DNA from: Vampirovibrio sp041737375
GTDB taxonomy: Bacteria > Cyanobacteriota > Vampirovibrionia > Vampirovibrionales > Vampirovibrionaceae
Length of the DNA stretch: 64,000 nucleotides
Direction of reading: 5' to 3'
NCBI RefSeq assembly: GCF_041737375.1
Contig: NZ_JBGSRV010000004.1
Location: forward strand, 84,055 to 148,054
The notes beneath the pieces are model-generated. The model saw only the letters and a list, made by a program, of their open reading frames with translations. It did not search any database and was not told where the DNA came from. Of this stretch, positions 1 to 7,759 are shown piece by piece (within the stretch, counting starts at the first letter, position 1; each line of letters begins with the position of its first letter). The position numbers were made by a program, and so were the translations under genes.

Positions 1-2
1 GG

Positions 3-80
3 CAAATTTTCAGTCAGGTATTCAACACCATTGATGAAACCCTTCCTGACCCTGAAAAACGGCGGGTTGGTCTGGGTTAA
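3..80 (+). CDS. C-terminal end of an unidentified protein (partial)
   Basis: The third frame is open from the window edge to a TAA at 78-80 and gives 25 residues ending in PEKRRVGLG. The composition (acidic, Asp-Glu-Thr-Leu-Pro-Asp-Pro-Glu) looks like a normal soluble C-terminus, unlike the other two frames. Too little remains to name a family. It could also be chance, because a 78-base open stretch is weak evidence. Confidence 0.35.
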   Translation, partial: QIFSQVFNTIDETLPDPEKRRVGLG

Positions 81-122
81 AACCCGGTTATTTCTCGTTA
101 TTTTTCATCATACATACTCTTT

Positions 123-150
123 GAAAACGCCGGGGAAAACCGGTGTTTTC
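123..150. terminator. Hairpin between the partial gene and the glycosyltransferase gene
   Basis: An 11-bp inverted repeat (123-133 with 140-150, one G:U pair) closes a 6-base loop. A T-run follows only inside the 3' arm, so termination strength is doubtful. It sits just upstream of the next gene's start at 174. Confidence 0.35.
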
Positions 151-173
151 TGATGTAAAGCAGGTAGCCAAGC

Positions 174-1967
174 ATGTCCACACAGCCCTCATCTCAATCC
201 ACCCCCACCGAAGTCCCCAGCAACACCCAACCGTCATTGATTCAAAGCGTTTCCGGTAAAGCCTATTGGATAATGGCTTTGGTGCTAATCGCGGTAATCG
301 GGGCCTATTACTGGGGGGCTATCGATCGCGAATGCCTGGGCTTTACCCATGATGATGGCGTTTACGCCGTGGCTGGAAAATCCTTGGCGTTGGGCAAAGG
401 CTTTAAACTATTGCACGTGGTTGGAGAGCCCGCCCAAATCAAGTATCCCTTTGGCTATCCTTTTATTCTGGCGCTGGTCTGGTTCTTCCAGCCGCAATTT
501 CCGCAAAACCTGCCAGCCCTGTATGCCATTACCATTGCCTTTACGCTGGCCGGGTGCGGGTTGATTTTCGCATGGCTTAAACAGTGTCAAAAACTTCCCG
601 GCTGGCTAGCACTGGCCATTACCGCCATTATTCCCGCCAACTTTTTTTTCATCTATTTTTTCGGGGCCATTATGTCCGAAGCGCCCTACCTGTTTTTCAC
701 CATGTGGATTCTGTGCCTGATGCATCAGGCCTCCCTTAAAGAAACACCCCTTTCCGGCACAACCATGCTGAACCTGATTGTGCTTTCCTCCTTAAGTTTT
801 TTAACCCGTGTGCTGGGCGTAGCCCTGATGGGGGCTGTGGGGGTGTGGCTGCTTCTGAACCGGCAATGGAAAAATGCCGCCACTTATGCCGCCGGATGCT
901 TTTTCACCGGCATTTTACCGTGGGTGCTTTGGATAAAACTGAACACCCCCGCCATCAACCCGTTTAATTACCCGCTGGTCAACGCCTATAGCAACTACGG
1001 ACTCGAATTTTTTCACAACCTGACCACTTCCAACTACTTTTATGGGTTAGGAGTGGCCCTGTTCAGCCTGATTAACAAAATGCAGGAGGTGATGGTTCCG
1101 GTTATACCCAACCTGCTCAAAATCTATCCCCAACTTAAGCCAGATACCAGCGTGGCCAGATTGGCCACGCTGGGGGCCTTAACCCTGGCCTACCTGCTAT
1201 TTGGCTATTATTTACTTCAGGGGGTTAGCGCGCTGCGAAAAAGCTGGAAAAAGGGTCAATTTCAACCTCAAGCATTTTCGGTGCCGGGGCTTTACCTGTT
1301 TTTCTATGTGTTAATCATTACCTTGTGGAATTACGAAGATCAGATGTCCCGGTTCCTGACCCCGGTTCTGCCTTTGCTATGGCTTTATTTTTTCAAGCCC
1401 TTTGCCCGCTACTTGCCAGAACTGGGTCAAAAGCTTGCTACCCCCCGCTGGAAAGTGGCTGTGGCAACCCTGTGCGCCCTGCTGGTCACTACAGTGGCCC
1501 TTTGGCATATTGAGGGATCTTACCGCACCATCTGGGTATCCCGCACCAAGCACTGGGTGGAATCGGGAAAATACCCCTGGATGTGGGGAGAGTACAAGAC
1601 CACTTTTGAATGGATCAACACCCACCTGCCCAAGGACGCCAAATTGTCGGTGGCCTCCGACGTGGTGTTTTACCTTTACACCGATCGCCCCACTTTTTAT
1701 ACCTTTTATGCCAGCCTGCGGCGTAAAAACGGCAAATTCACCCCGGATTCCATTCCACTGCTAATGCAAAGTCTGGATCATTATGGGGTCAACTATCTGG
1801 TGGCGGAACCCCATATGCAGTTCCGCAGCATCCGCTTTCCGGTAAATCTAGTGGCCAAGCAGCTGATGGATTTATATCCCAAGCGGTTTCAGCACGTGTA
1901 TAAATCCCCCAGAACCAGCATTAACATTTACAAAATTTTGCCGCCAGCCACCCCGGCCCAACCATAA
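174..1967 (+). CDS. ArnT/PMT-like membrane glycosyltransferase (GT39/GT83 type)
   Basis: A 597-residue polytopic membrane protein. A hydrophobic helix at about residues 31-48 is followed by a periplasmic loop with an acidic pair (Asp60-Asp61, in THDDGVYAVAGKSLA), the usual catalytic-loop arrangement of dolichol/undecaprenyl-phosphate sugar transferases such as PMT and ArnT. Many further membrane helices follow up to about residue 440, then a soluble C-terminal domain. By family knowledge it would transfer a lipid-linked sugar to a lipid or protein on the outer face of the inner membrane. The acceptor cannot be told. It is a single gene with a terminator straight after it. It converges with the PHP gene. 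Confidence 0.75.
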   Translation: MSTQPSSQSTPTEVPSNTQPSLIQSVSGKAYWIMALVLIAVIGAYYWGAIDRECLGFTHDDGVYAVAGKSLALGKGFKLLHVVGEPAQIKYPFGYPFILALVWFFQPQFPQNLPALYAITIAFTLAGCGLIFAWLKQCQKLPGWLALAITAIIPANFFFIYFFGAIMSEAPYLFFTMWILCLMHQASLKETPLSGTTMLNLIVLSSLSFLTRVLGVALMGAVGVWLLLNRQWKNAATYAAGCFFTGILPWVLWIKLNTPAINPFNYPLVNAYSNYGLEFFHNLTTSNYFYGLGVALFSLINKMQEVMVPVIPNLLKIYPQLKPDTSVARLATLGALTLAYLLFGYYLLQGVSALRKSWKKGQFQPQAFSVPGLYLFFYVLIITLWNYEDQMSRFLTPVLPLLWLYFFKPFARYLPELGQKLATPRWKVAVATLCALLVTTVALWHIEGSYRTIWVSRTKHWVESGKYPWMWGEYKTTFEWINTHLPKDAKLSVASDVVFYLYTDRPTFYTFYASLRRKNGKFTPDSIPLLMQSLDHYGVNYLVAEPHMQFRSIRFPVNLVAKQLMDLYPKRFQHVYKSPRTSINIYKILPPATPAQP

Positions 1968-1975
1968 GCAGAGCA

Positions 1976-2028
1976 ACAAAAAAGCCCAAAAAAGATTAAC
2001 CTGACAAGGCCACCTTTTTGGGCTTTTA
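1976..2028. terminator. Bidirectional terminator between convergent genes
   Basis: AAAAAGCCCAAAAA and TTTTTGGGCTTTT form a long stem flanked by A and T runs on both sides, lying between the stops of the glycosyltransferase (+) and PHP (-) genes, so it can end both transcripts. Confidence 0.7.
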
Positions 2029-2038
2029 AGCTTGAATT

Positions 2039-2890
2039 TTAAGAAGCCTTGAACGCTGAAAGCTGGCGGCGTTTGCGCTCGGCATGCAGCTCCCGGTAAA
2101 CGGCGGGCGGCATATGCAAACGATCCAGCGATTTTTTGTAGAGATCCACCGTGCCGTGAAAATCGGTGCCGCCGGTTACAATCAGGCCCAATTTCTCGGC
2201 CAGCGAGCAATGAAACTCAATAAGGGCCGGAGAATGGCTGCGGTGGTAGGCTTCCAGCCCACGCAGGCCATAATTCATTAAATCCTGAGCCAGTTCCTCA
2301 ATAATTTCCAAGTCCCCCGGATGGGCAATCACGGCGATACCACCGCTTTCATGAATGGCTTCCACTGCCTCGTGGGGAGGCACTGTTTTACGACGAACGT
2401 AGGTTTCACAACGGGGGTTCAAAAACTTGTTGAAAGCCTGAGAAATGGTGGTGGCTCCACCTTTGGCGATAATGGCCCTGGCCACATGCGGACGCCCGAT
2501 GGTGCCAATATCACTGGCCTCTTTAATGATGTCCTCGTAGCAAATATTCAAACGGGCCTTGGCTTTCAGCTTTTGGGCCATCTCCTGAATCTGCACCACC
2601 CGAGAATTGCGGTGATTTTCAATCACCGCCTGCAGGGTGGAATCTTCGGGATCGATGTAATAGCCCAGAATGTGGATTTCTTTTTCCTTCCACACCGTAT
2701 TCACCTCAATGCCCGGAATAATTTCCAGATCCAGGCCTTCGGCGGCCTTTTGAGCATGCGCCAGAGACTCAGTGGTATCGTGATCGGTAATGGCAATGGC
2801 TTCCAGGTTATTATCCACGGCCAGTTGCACCAGATCCTCAGGGCGAACGGAACCATCCGAAAAGATGGTATGCATATGCAGGTCAATCAT
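2039..2890 (-). CDS. PHP-domain phosphoesterase (TrpH/RNase AM-like)
   Basis: A 283-residue cytoplasmic PHP-domain protein. The N-terminus MIDLHMHTIFSDGS carries the first metal-binding motif (His5, His7, Asp12). Further PHP metal ligands appear as TDHDT (near residue 37), IAHPGD (near 190) and GTDFHG (near 242). Length and motif order match the YciV/TrpH group; the E. coli member is a 5'-3' exonuclease acting on short RNAs and 5' rRNA ends, others hydrolyse 3',5'-nucleotide bisphosphates. Start ATG at 2890 has an AGGATG-like ribosome site. It appears monocistronic. Confidence 0.8.
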   Translation of the reverse strand: MIDLHMHTIFSDGSVRPEDLVQLAVDNNLEAIAITDHDTTESLAHAQKAAEGLDLEIIPGIEVNTVWKEKEIHILGYYIDPEDSTLQAVIENHRNSRVVQIQEMAQKLKAKARLNICYEDIIKEASDIGTIGRPHVARAIIAKGGATTISQAFNKFLNPRCETYVRRKTVPPHEAVEAIHESGGIAVIAHPGDLEIIEELAQDLMNYGLRGLEAYHRSHSPALIEFHCSLAEKLGLIVTGGTDFHGTVDLYKKSLDRLHMPPAVYRELHAERKRRQLSAFKAS

Positions 2891-3238
2891 GACAAGTCAT
2901 CCTTAGTCATTGCTAAAAAATCTGTTTTGTCGGAAGCAACGCAGCGCCAGCGGTACCAAAGGGAATGTTCCCATCAGTAAGCCCGGTTAAGGCGCTTACC
3001 CGTACCGATACGTTCTGAACGCAATCAGGAACGAACTACTAAACTTTGAAAAAAAGTCATGTCTAAATCACTCTATTACTTCCTTATTGATAGCATAACC
3101 CATTCCCGGCCCCGTTTCCAGAGGGTAGCCTCTAAATCGTTCCAAGAGTAGACCTAGACGGTTTAAACCCTGCCATCCCTTCCCACTTAGCGGGCCACGC
3201 ATTGGCTCACCCCTTAACCACCCTAATCCACTATCCCG
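2891..3238. other. Intergenic region, no gene seen
   Basis: About 350 bases between two minus-strand genes. No frame shows convincing coding character. It must contain the PHP gene's promoter, but I could not pick one. A short hairpin (AGAGG/CCTCT near 3119-3134) is not obviously functional. Confidence 0.5.
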
Positions 3239-3610
3239 CTAGCAAGGTGTATTGTCCCGAATAAAATCCAGTAAGCAGCGTGGATCCTGCAAAATCCGCA
3301 GACTCGACACATACTCATCCAAATGCCAAACCCCCTTCTGGTCCTGATGGTTTTTATAAACATCGTAACCCAGCACTTCCGTTTCGTTCAGGGTGCGGCG
3401 AGAGCGCAGGATGTACTCAAAGTGGGTCTCCCCCTCGGTTCGTTCGTTCCAGACATCCTCCAGATAAAGCTCAAAATCCGGATAGTGGACATTCACCCAC
3501 TCCCGAAGGGCATTGAGCTGAACGTAAACATCGGCGGAACTCTCCAGACAGGCTTTCATGGCCTGATAAGCCAGTTCTGAATCGGGGGGTAATGAGGAAA
3601 GGGTGTTCAT
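3239..3610 (-). CDS. Hypothetical acidic protein
   Basis: About 123 residues from ATG 3610, which has AAAGG just upstream; an ATG-like start six codons earlier lacks a good site. The protein is soluble and rich in Asp, Glu and Leu, with no signal peptide or membrane helix. The motif ERTEGETHFEYILRSRRTL suggests a beta-hairpin. I do not recognise a family. It stands alone between the PHP gene and the divergent pterin operon. Confidence 0.6.
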   Translation of the reverse strand: MNTLSSLPPDSELAYQAMKACLESSADVYVQLNALREWVNVHYPDFELYLEDVWNERTEGETHFEYILRSRRTLNETEVLGYDVYKNHQDQKGVWHLDEYVSSLRILQDPRCLLDFIRDNTPC

Positions 3611-3882
3611 GACCTTTATCTTACCCAAGTTCAGAATTTACTCAAGGAGGGTTGCAAAATGATGGGCCACATCAAAAGAAACAATGACTGGGTGCTTTCA
3701 GCCGCCAGCCCACACCGCCCAATATACCGATCGGTAACTTTTGTTTGGACGCCTGTCAGGATTTCAGATATGATGTCAGCCAAAGCTCACTTTTGAAGTC
3801 AAATTCATGTCCCCTTCAGACTTATTGACTATTGATGCCCGTCGCACCAAACGCTTTCAATTAATTTCCCCAACCCCAATGA

Positions 3883-4749
3883 ATGGAAACTGTTGAGATG
3901 ACCCAACCGAATACGAACGTGAACCAATCATCCACCCTGCTGGATGTTCAAGGCTTGGCAGACCAGCGTGGCGTCACCCTGAACCAGGTTGGGGTGAAAA
4001 ACGTTGAAATTCCGATGCAGGTGCTGCAAAAAGATGGAAAAACGCAAACCGTTCAAGCGGTAGCCACCATGAGTGTGGGCCTGCCCGCCGAACTCAAGGG
4101 AACCCACATGTCCCGGTTTGTCATTCAGCTGAGCGAATGGAGCGAAAACAAAACCTTTGGGTTGGATTTAAAAGAGTTTTTAATTGAGGCCAAGCAGCGT
4201 TTGGAAGCCCCATCGGCCTTTATTGAGCTTAAATTTCGCTATTTTATGGATAAGGCCGCCCCGGTCAGCGGCCTGAGCGCCCCAATGGCTTATGAGTGCA
4301 CCTTTAAAGGCACCCTGAACGAACAGGATCAATACCGCTTTATTTTGTCCCTGATGGTGCCTTGCGCCACCTTGTGCCCTTGCAGTAAAGCCATTTCCGA
4401 TTACGGCGCCCACAACCAACGGGCCGAAATCCGGGCCGATATCCTGCTGGACAGCCAGACTGAGCATCCCATGGTGTGGATTGAAGATGTGATCGCAGGG
4501 TTTGAAGACGCGTCCTCCTGCCCGGTTTACCCCCTGATCAAGCGCATTGATGAAAAATTCATTACAGAAAAAGCGTATGATAATCCCAAGTTTGTGGAAG
4601 ATGTCATTCGGGAGTCCACCCTGTTTTTGAGAGACTTGAAAGGGGTGAGCGGTTTCAATTTGTCGGTCGACGCACTGGAAAGCATTCATGCTCACAACGC
4701 CTGGGCCACCCACGCTGAAAACTACTTCCCAGAAATCACCCACGCCTAA
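3883..4749 (+). CDS. folE2: GTP cyclohydrolase FolE2 (type IB)
   Basis: A 288-residue FolE2 (GTP cyclohydrolase IB), which converts GTP to 7,8-dihydroneopterin triphosphate. The metal/active-site Cys region is clear (VPCATLCPCSKAISDYGAHN, about residues 160-180), as is the C-terminal VSGFNLSVDALESIHAHNA. FolE2 differs from FolE by using several divalent metals and is often kept for zinc-poor conditions. The start may be ATG 3883 or ATG 3898; neither has a strong ribosome site. It is first in a tight operon with two PTPS-family genes, so its product is probably channelled to a tetrahydropterin or queuosine-type product. Confidence 0.93.
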   Translation: METVEMTQPNTNVNQSSTLLDVQGLADQRGVTLNQVGVKNVEIPMQVLQKDGKTQTVQAVATMSVGLPAELKGTHMSRFVIQLSEWSENKTFGLDLKEFLIEAKQRLEAPSAFIELKFRYFMDKAAPVSGLSAPMAYECTFKGTLNEQDQYRFILSLMVPCATLCPCSKAISDYGAHNQRAEIRADILLDSQTEHPMVWIEDVIAGFEDASSCPVYPLIKRIDEKFITEKAYDNPKFVEDVIRESTLFLRDLKGVSGFNLSVDALESIHAHNAWATHAENYFPEITHA

Positions 4750-4813
4750 TCGTTAAACAGTGCGGACGCCAAACCGGAAGCTCCTCACTTCAGGCTACAG
4801 AAAGTTCAGTACC

Positions 4814-5260
4814 ATGAAATCGACACCGCAACGTGTAACGGTTATTCGCAGAGCCCGCTTTTCTTCAGCGCACTTTTTACGGCTGCCCGAGTTAAGCGAT
4901 GCCGAGAATTTTCAGCGGTTTGGCCCCAGTAGCAATGCGCTGGGACATGGCCATAACTATGAAATTGAAGTCAGCGTGTCCGGTCTGGTGCAGCCAGAAA
5001 CCGGCATGGTGGTGAACCTGAAGGATTTGAAAGTCATCCTGAATGAAGAGGTGGTAACCCCTTTGGACTTCAAAAACCTGAACCTGCAGGTGGATTTTTT
5101 CAAAGATCGCCTCACCACGCTGGAAAATCTCTCTCAACTGCTTTGGAGTCGGCTGAAACCAAGGCTGGACAGTATGAATTTAGCGCTGGTGGGCTTAAGG
5201 CTGCAAGAAAGCGATGATTTATTTGTGGAATATTATGGCGGAACGGACCAATTACCATGA
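4814..5260 (+). CDS. PTPS/QueD-family paralogue lacking the catalytic Cys and His
   Basis: About 148 residues from ATG 4814 (a GTG at 4760 would add 18 residues of unlikely sequence). The fold signature is clear: zinc ligands in SSAHFL and GHGHNYEIEV, the NLN..VDFF segment and a C-terminal Glu in VEYYGG. The catalytic triad of 6-pyruvoyl-tetrahydropterin synthase is not intact. The Cys expected two residues before the Asn-x-x-Gly-His-Gly-His block is Ser (GPSSNALGHGH), and the His of the Asp-His pair is Phe (LDFKNLN). The Asp is kept. It probably does a different reaction, or partners the adjacent paralogue. Its stop overlaps the next start (ATGA). Confidence 0.8.
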   Translation: MKSTPQRVTVIRRARFSSAHFLRLPELSDAENFQRFGPSSNALGHGHNYEIEVSVSGLVQPETGMVVNLKDLKVILNEEVVTPLDFKNLNLQVDFFKDRLTTLENLSQLLWSRLKPRLDSMNLALVGLRLQESDDLFVEYYGGTDQLP

Positions 5261-5685
5261 ACGCTCAACCCAACTGGATGTTTTTAACCCGTAAATACGA
5301 ATTTCCGGCCAGTCACCGGCTTTTTAACCCGGACTGGAGCGATGATGAAAACGCACGGGTGTTTCGTCAATGCAACAACCCCAACGGACACGGACACAAC
5401 TACGATCTGGAAGTAACGGTCAAAGGCCAACCCGACCCCCGATTGGGGATGGTGGTGGATATTTATGCACTGGATCAGATTGTAAAACGGGTCATTCTGG
5501 ATCGGGTGGATCATAAAAACCTGAACGTGGACGTGGATTTTATGCAGGGCTTGATTCCCACCGCTGAAAATATCGTTTGGGCCATCTGGCATGAGCTGGC
5601 CCCCCACATACCCGCACCAGCCCAACTGGCTCGGTTGCGACTGGTGGAAACCCGTAACAACTTTGCCGAATACCGGGGGGAATAA
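5257..5685 (+). CDS. 6-pyruvoyl-tetrahydropterin synthase (PTPS/QueD family), canonical
   Basis: 142 residues. Zinc ligands are in FPASHRL and GHGHNYDLEV. The catalytic Cys is present in FRQCNNPNGHGH, with the Asp-His pair in VDHKNLN and the C-terminal Glu in NFAEYRG, so the active site is complete and of the animal-type PTPS pattern. It would convert dihydroneopterin triphosphate to 6-pyruvoyl-tetrahydropterin, or to 6-carboxy-tetrahydropterin if it is QueD-like. It is translationally coupled to the previous gene by a 4-base overlap. No queC, queE or sepiapterin-reductase-like gene lies next to it. Confidence 0.87.
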   Translation: MNAQPNWMFLTRKYEFPASHRLFNPDWSDDENARVFRQCNNPNGHGHNYDLEVTVKGQPDPRLGMVVDIYALDQIVKRVILDRVDHKNLNVDVDFMQGLIPTAENIVWAIWHELAPHIPAPAQLARLRLVETRNNFAEYRGE

Positions 5686-5897
5686 CTTCTCCCGAGATCA
5701 AACAGAAAGATCAAGAAGAGAGGTCAGGCAGAGAGGGCTTTACGGCGGGCGCTCGCATGATTGAGAAAGAGCGCTTCTTGCGGTTGCTCTGAATGATGAT
5801 TGAGCAATGCATTCAGGGTAGATTTTTGCGGGATTTGGTCGCATTTGCGCAACGACTGCTATGCTTGATATATCCCCAAGATAAATAGAGTTGCTTG

Positions 5898-7637
5898 ATG
5901 ACGATCCTCTTTAAATGTCTCCTGCTTTTTTTGGGACTACTTTCTGTTGCTTATGCTCAAACTCAGCCTTCAAACTTAACCCCCGGGGCTATTATTCAAT
6001 CCAACACACAGCCTTGGGCCATTCCTCAAAACGCGCCCCCGGAATCGGGAACGCCCACCAACCGTGCCCCACAACGGGATCAACCCGACGATTTAAGCCC
6101 GGTTGAACTGGAACAACCCGGTTCCGAAAAACCCATTTCCAGCGAATTATTGATTGAAGTTCGGGACATTCAGGTTGAGGGAGTGACTCTGCTTTCGAAT
6201 GAGGCCGTAGAAAAGACCATCAAGCCTTATCGTAACCGTGAACTTGCTTTTAATGACATTCAAACACTGGCCGAAACGCTGACCCAGCTGTACGTTCAGG
6301 CTGGCTTTGTCAACAGTCAGGTTTATATTCCACCCCAAACGCTGCAAGGCCATACCCTGCGGTTAAAAGCGCTGGAAGTCAAAGTAGGAGAAATCCATCT
6401 GGAAGAGGGTACCTGGTTCAAGTCAAAAGCCATCTTGCCCCGCCTTAGTTTAAAACCGGGGGACCCGCTTAATCTGGATCCTTTAATCGCCGGAATCCGG
6501 TGGATTAATGAAAACCCGGATCTCAAAGTTCAGGCCCGTCTGGAAAAAGGGAAATCCAGCGGAAGCACCGATGTGGTTCTGAGCCTGAAAGAGCAGTTCC
6601 CGCTGCACCTTACACCGTTTTGGGATAATTTGGGCCGGAAAAATATCGGAATTTTCAGGTATGGACTGACCGCCACTCATAACAATATGCTGGGGCTGGG
6701 CGATACCAATACCACCTCCGTCAGTCTGGGCAGCAGCTCTTTTGGACTGGTAAACCAGTATGCCTTGCCGGTAGGTGCTCATGGCACCTCCGTGGGGCTA
6801 AACTATGCCTATAGCAAAGTGAAACTGGGCGGCGCTTTAAAACCACTGGATATCCGCTCTTCTGCCCATATTTTTAGCCCGTTGCTGCGGCAAACCCTGT
6901 GGCATTCTGCCCGAGGCAAACTAGCCGCTGAAATTGCCTTTGATTTTAAAAACCTGAATACAGATCTAGCGGATCAGCCCTTTCACCGGGATCGGCTGCG
7001 GGTATTGCGGCCCGGATTCAATGGATTTTTCAATGATCGCTCAGGCCGTACCTACCTGAACCAGGAATTTGGCATCGGATTGAACGTGCTGGGAGGCTCC
7101 GAAGGGAATACCACCTTGGCCAGTAAAACAGGCTCTGGCACCCGATTTTTTTCCATGACTGGCGGGCTGACCCGCGTGCAAAAACTGCCCTGGAATACCA
7201 CCGGGGTTTTAAGAGGCAATTATCAATATAGCCCCAGCCGACTGGTTTCGGCAGAACAGTTCCAATTGGGTGGAGCCTACAGCGTTCGTGGCTATTCCGA
7301 AGGCAGACAAATTGGGGACAGGGGCTATGGGCTGAGTGCCGAGTTATATGTACCGGCTTTTCTATTGCCCGAAAAAGTAAAACTGCCGTTTATGAAGCGC
7401 CCGCTGGGAAAGATGATTCAAGTAGTGGGCTTTGGTGACTTTGGCCAACTGGTTGTAAACCGGCCCGTGGTTGGGGAAATACCCAAGGCCACCATGTTGG
7501 GGGTGGGCGTTGGGCTGCGGATTCAGTTAACCCGCTTTCTGGTCGGGCGGGTAGATGTTGGTTTTCCCCTGATTCGCCAAGGGAATGATGAAAACAGGGC
7601 TCGCCTGCATTTTGGATTGCAAAGCAATTTATTCTAA
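5898..7637 (+). CDS. TpsB outer-membrane transporter (ShlB/FhaC/HecB family)
   Basis: 579 residues from ATG 5898 (a TTG lies one codon before). A signal peptide ends near VAYAQTQPS. A proline-rich linker is followed by POTRA modules (about residues 80-240; FVNSQVYIPPQTL and LEVKVGEI are typical of ShlB POTRA) and a 16-strand type barrel. The barrel includes the conserved YSVRGYSEG motif near residue 465 and ends in an aromatic residue (Phe), as outer-membrane barrels do. By family knowledge it secretes the large adhesin encoded 120 bp downstream, forming a two-partner (type Vb) secretion system. Confidence 0.9.
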   Translation: MTILFKCLLLFLGLLSVAYAQTQPSNLTPGAIIQSNTQPWAIPQNAPPESGTPTNRAPQRDQPDDLSPVELEQPGSEKPISSELLIEVRDIQVEGVTLLSNEAVEKTIKPYRNRELAFNDIQTLAETLTQLYVQAGFVNSQVYIPPQTLQGHTLRLKALEVKVGEIHLEEGTWFKSKAILPRLSLKPGDPLNLDPLIAGIRWINENPDLKVQARLEKGKSSGSTDVVLSLKEQFPLHLTPFWDNLGRKNIGIFRYGLTATHNNMLGLGDTNTTSVSLGSSSFGLVNQYALPVGAHGTSVGLNYAYSKVKLGGALKPLDIRSSAHIFSPLLRQTLWHSARGKLAAEIAFDFKNLNTDLADQPFHRDRLRVLRPGFNGFFNDRSGRTYLNQEFGIGLNVLGGSEGNTTLASKTGSGTRFFSMTGGLTRVQKLPWNTTGVLRGNYQYSPSRLVSAEQFQLGGAYSVRGYSEGRQIGDRGYGLSAELYVPAFLLPEKVKLPFMKRPLGKMIQVVGFGDFGQLVVNRPVVGEIPKATMLGVGVGLRIQLTRFLVGRVDVGFPLIRQGNDENRARLHFGLQSNLF

Positions 7638-7759
7638 GGGAAATGCAGCCCTCAAGTTTTTGGACAGCTGACCGATACAGCTAGTACAAGATTACCGACC
7701 CTCGAATTCTTCCCCTATTTTCCTTCTCAGCGAGACTGCAATTGAAAGGTACCTGCCGG

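Noticed and set aside
2321..2980. 219-codon open frame on the plus strand
   Set aside because: Antisense to the PHP gene, with a composition rich in His, Gly and Asn and no ribosome site.
4760..4813. GTG 4760 as the start of the first PTPS paralogue
   Set aside because: It adds 18 residues unlike the family; ATG 4814 fits the known N-terminus.
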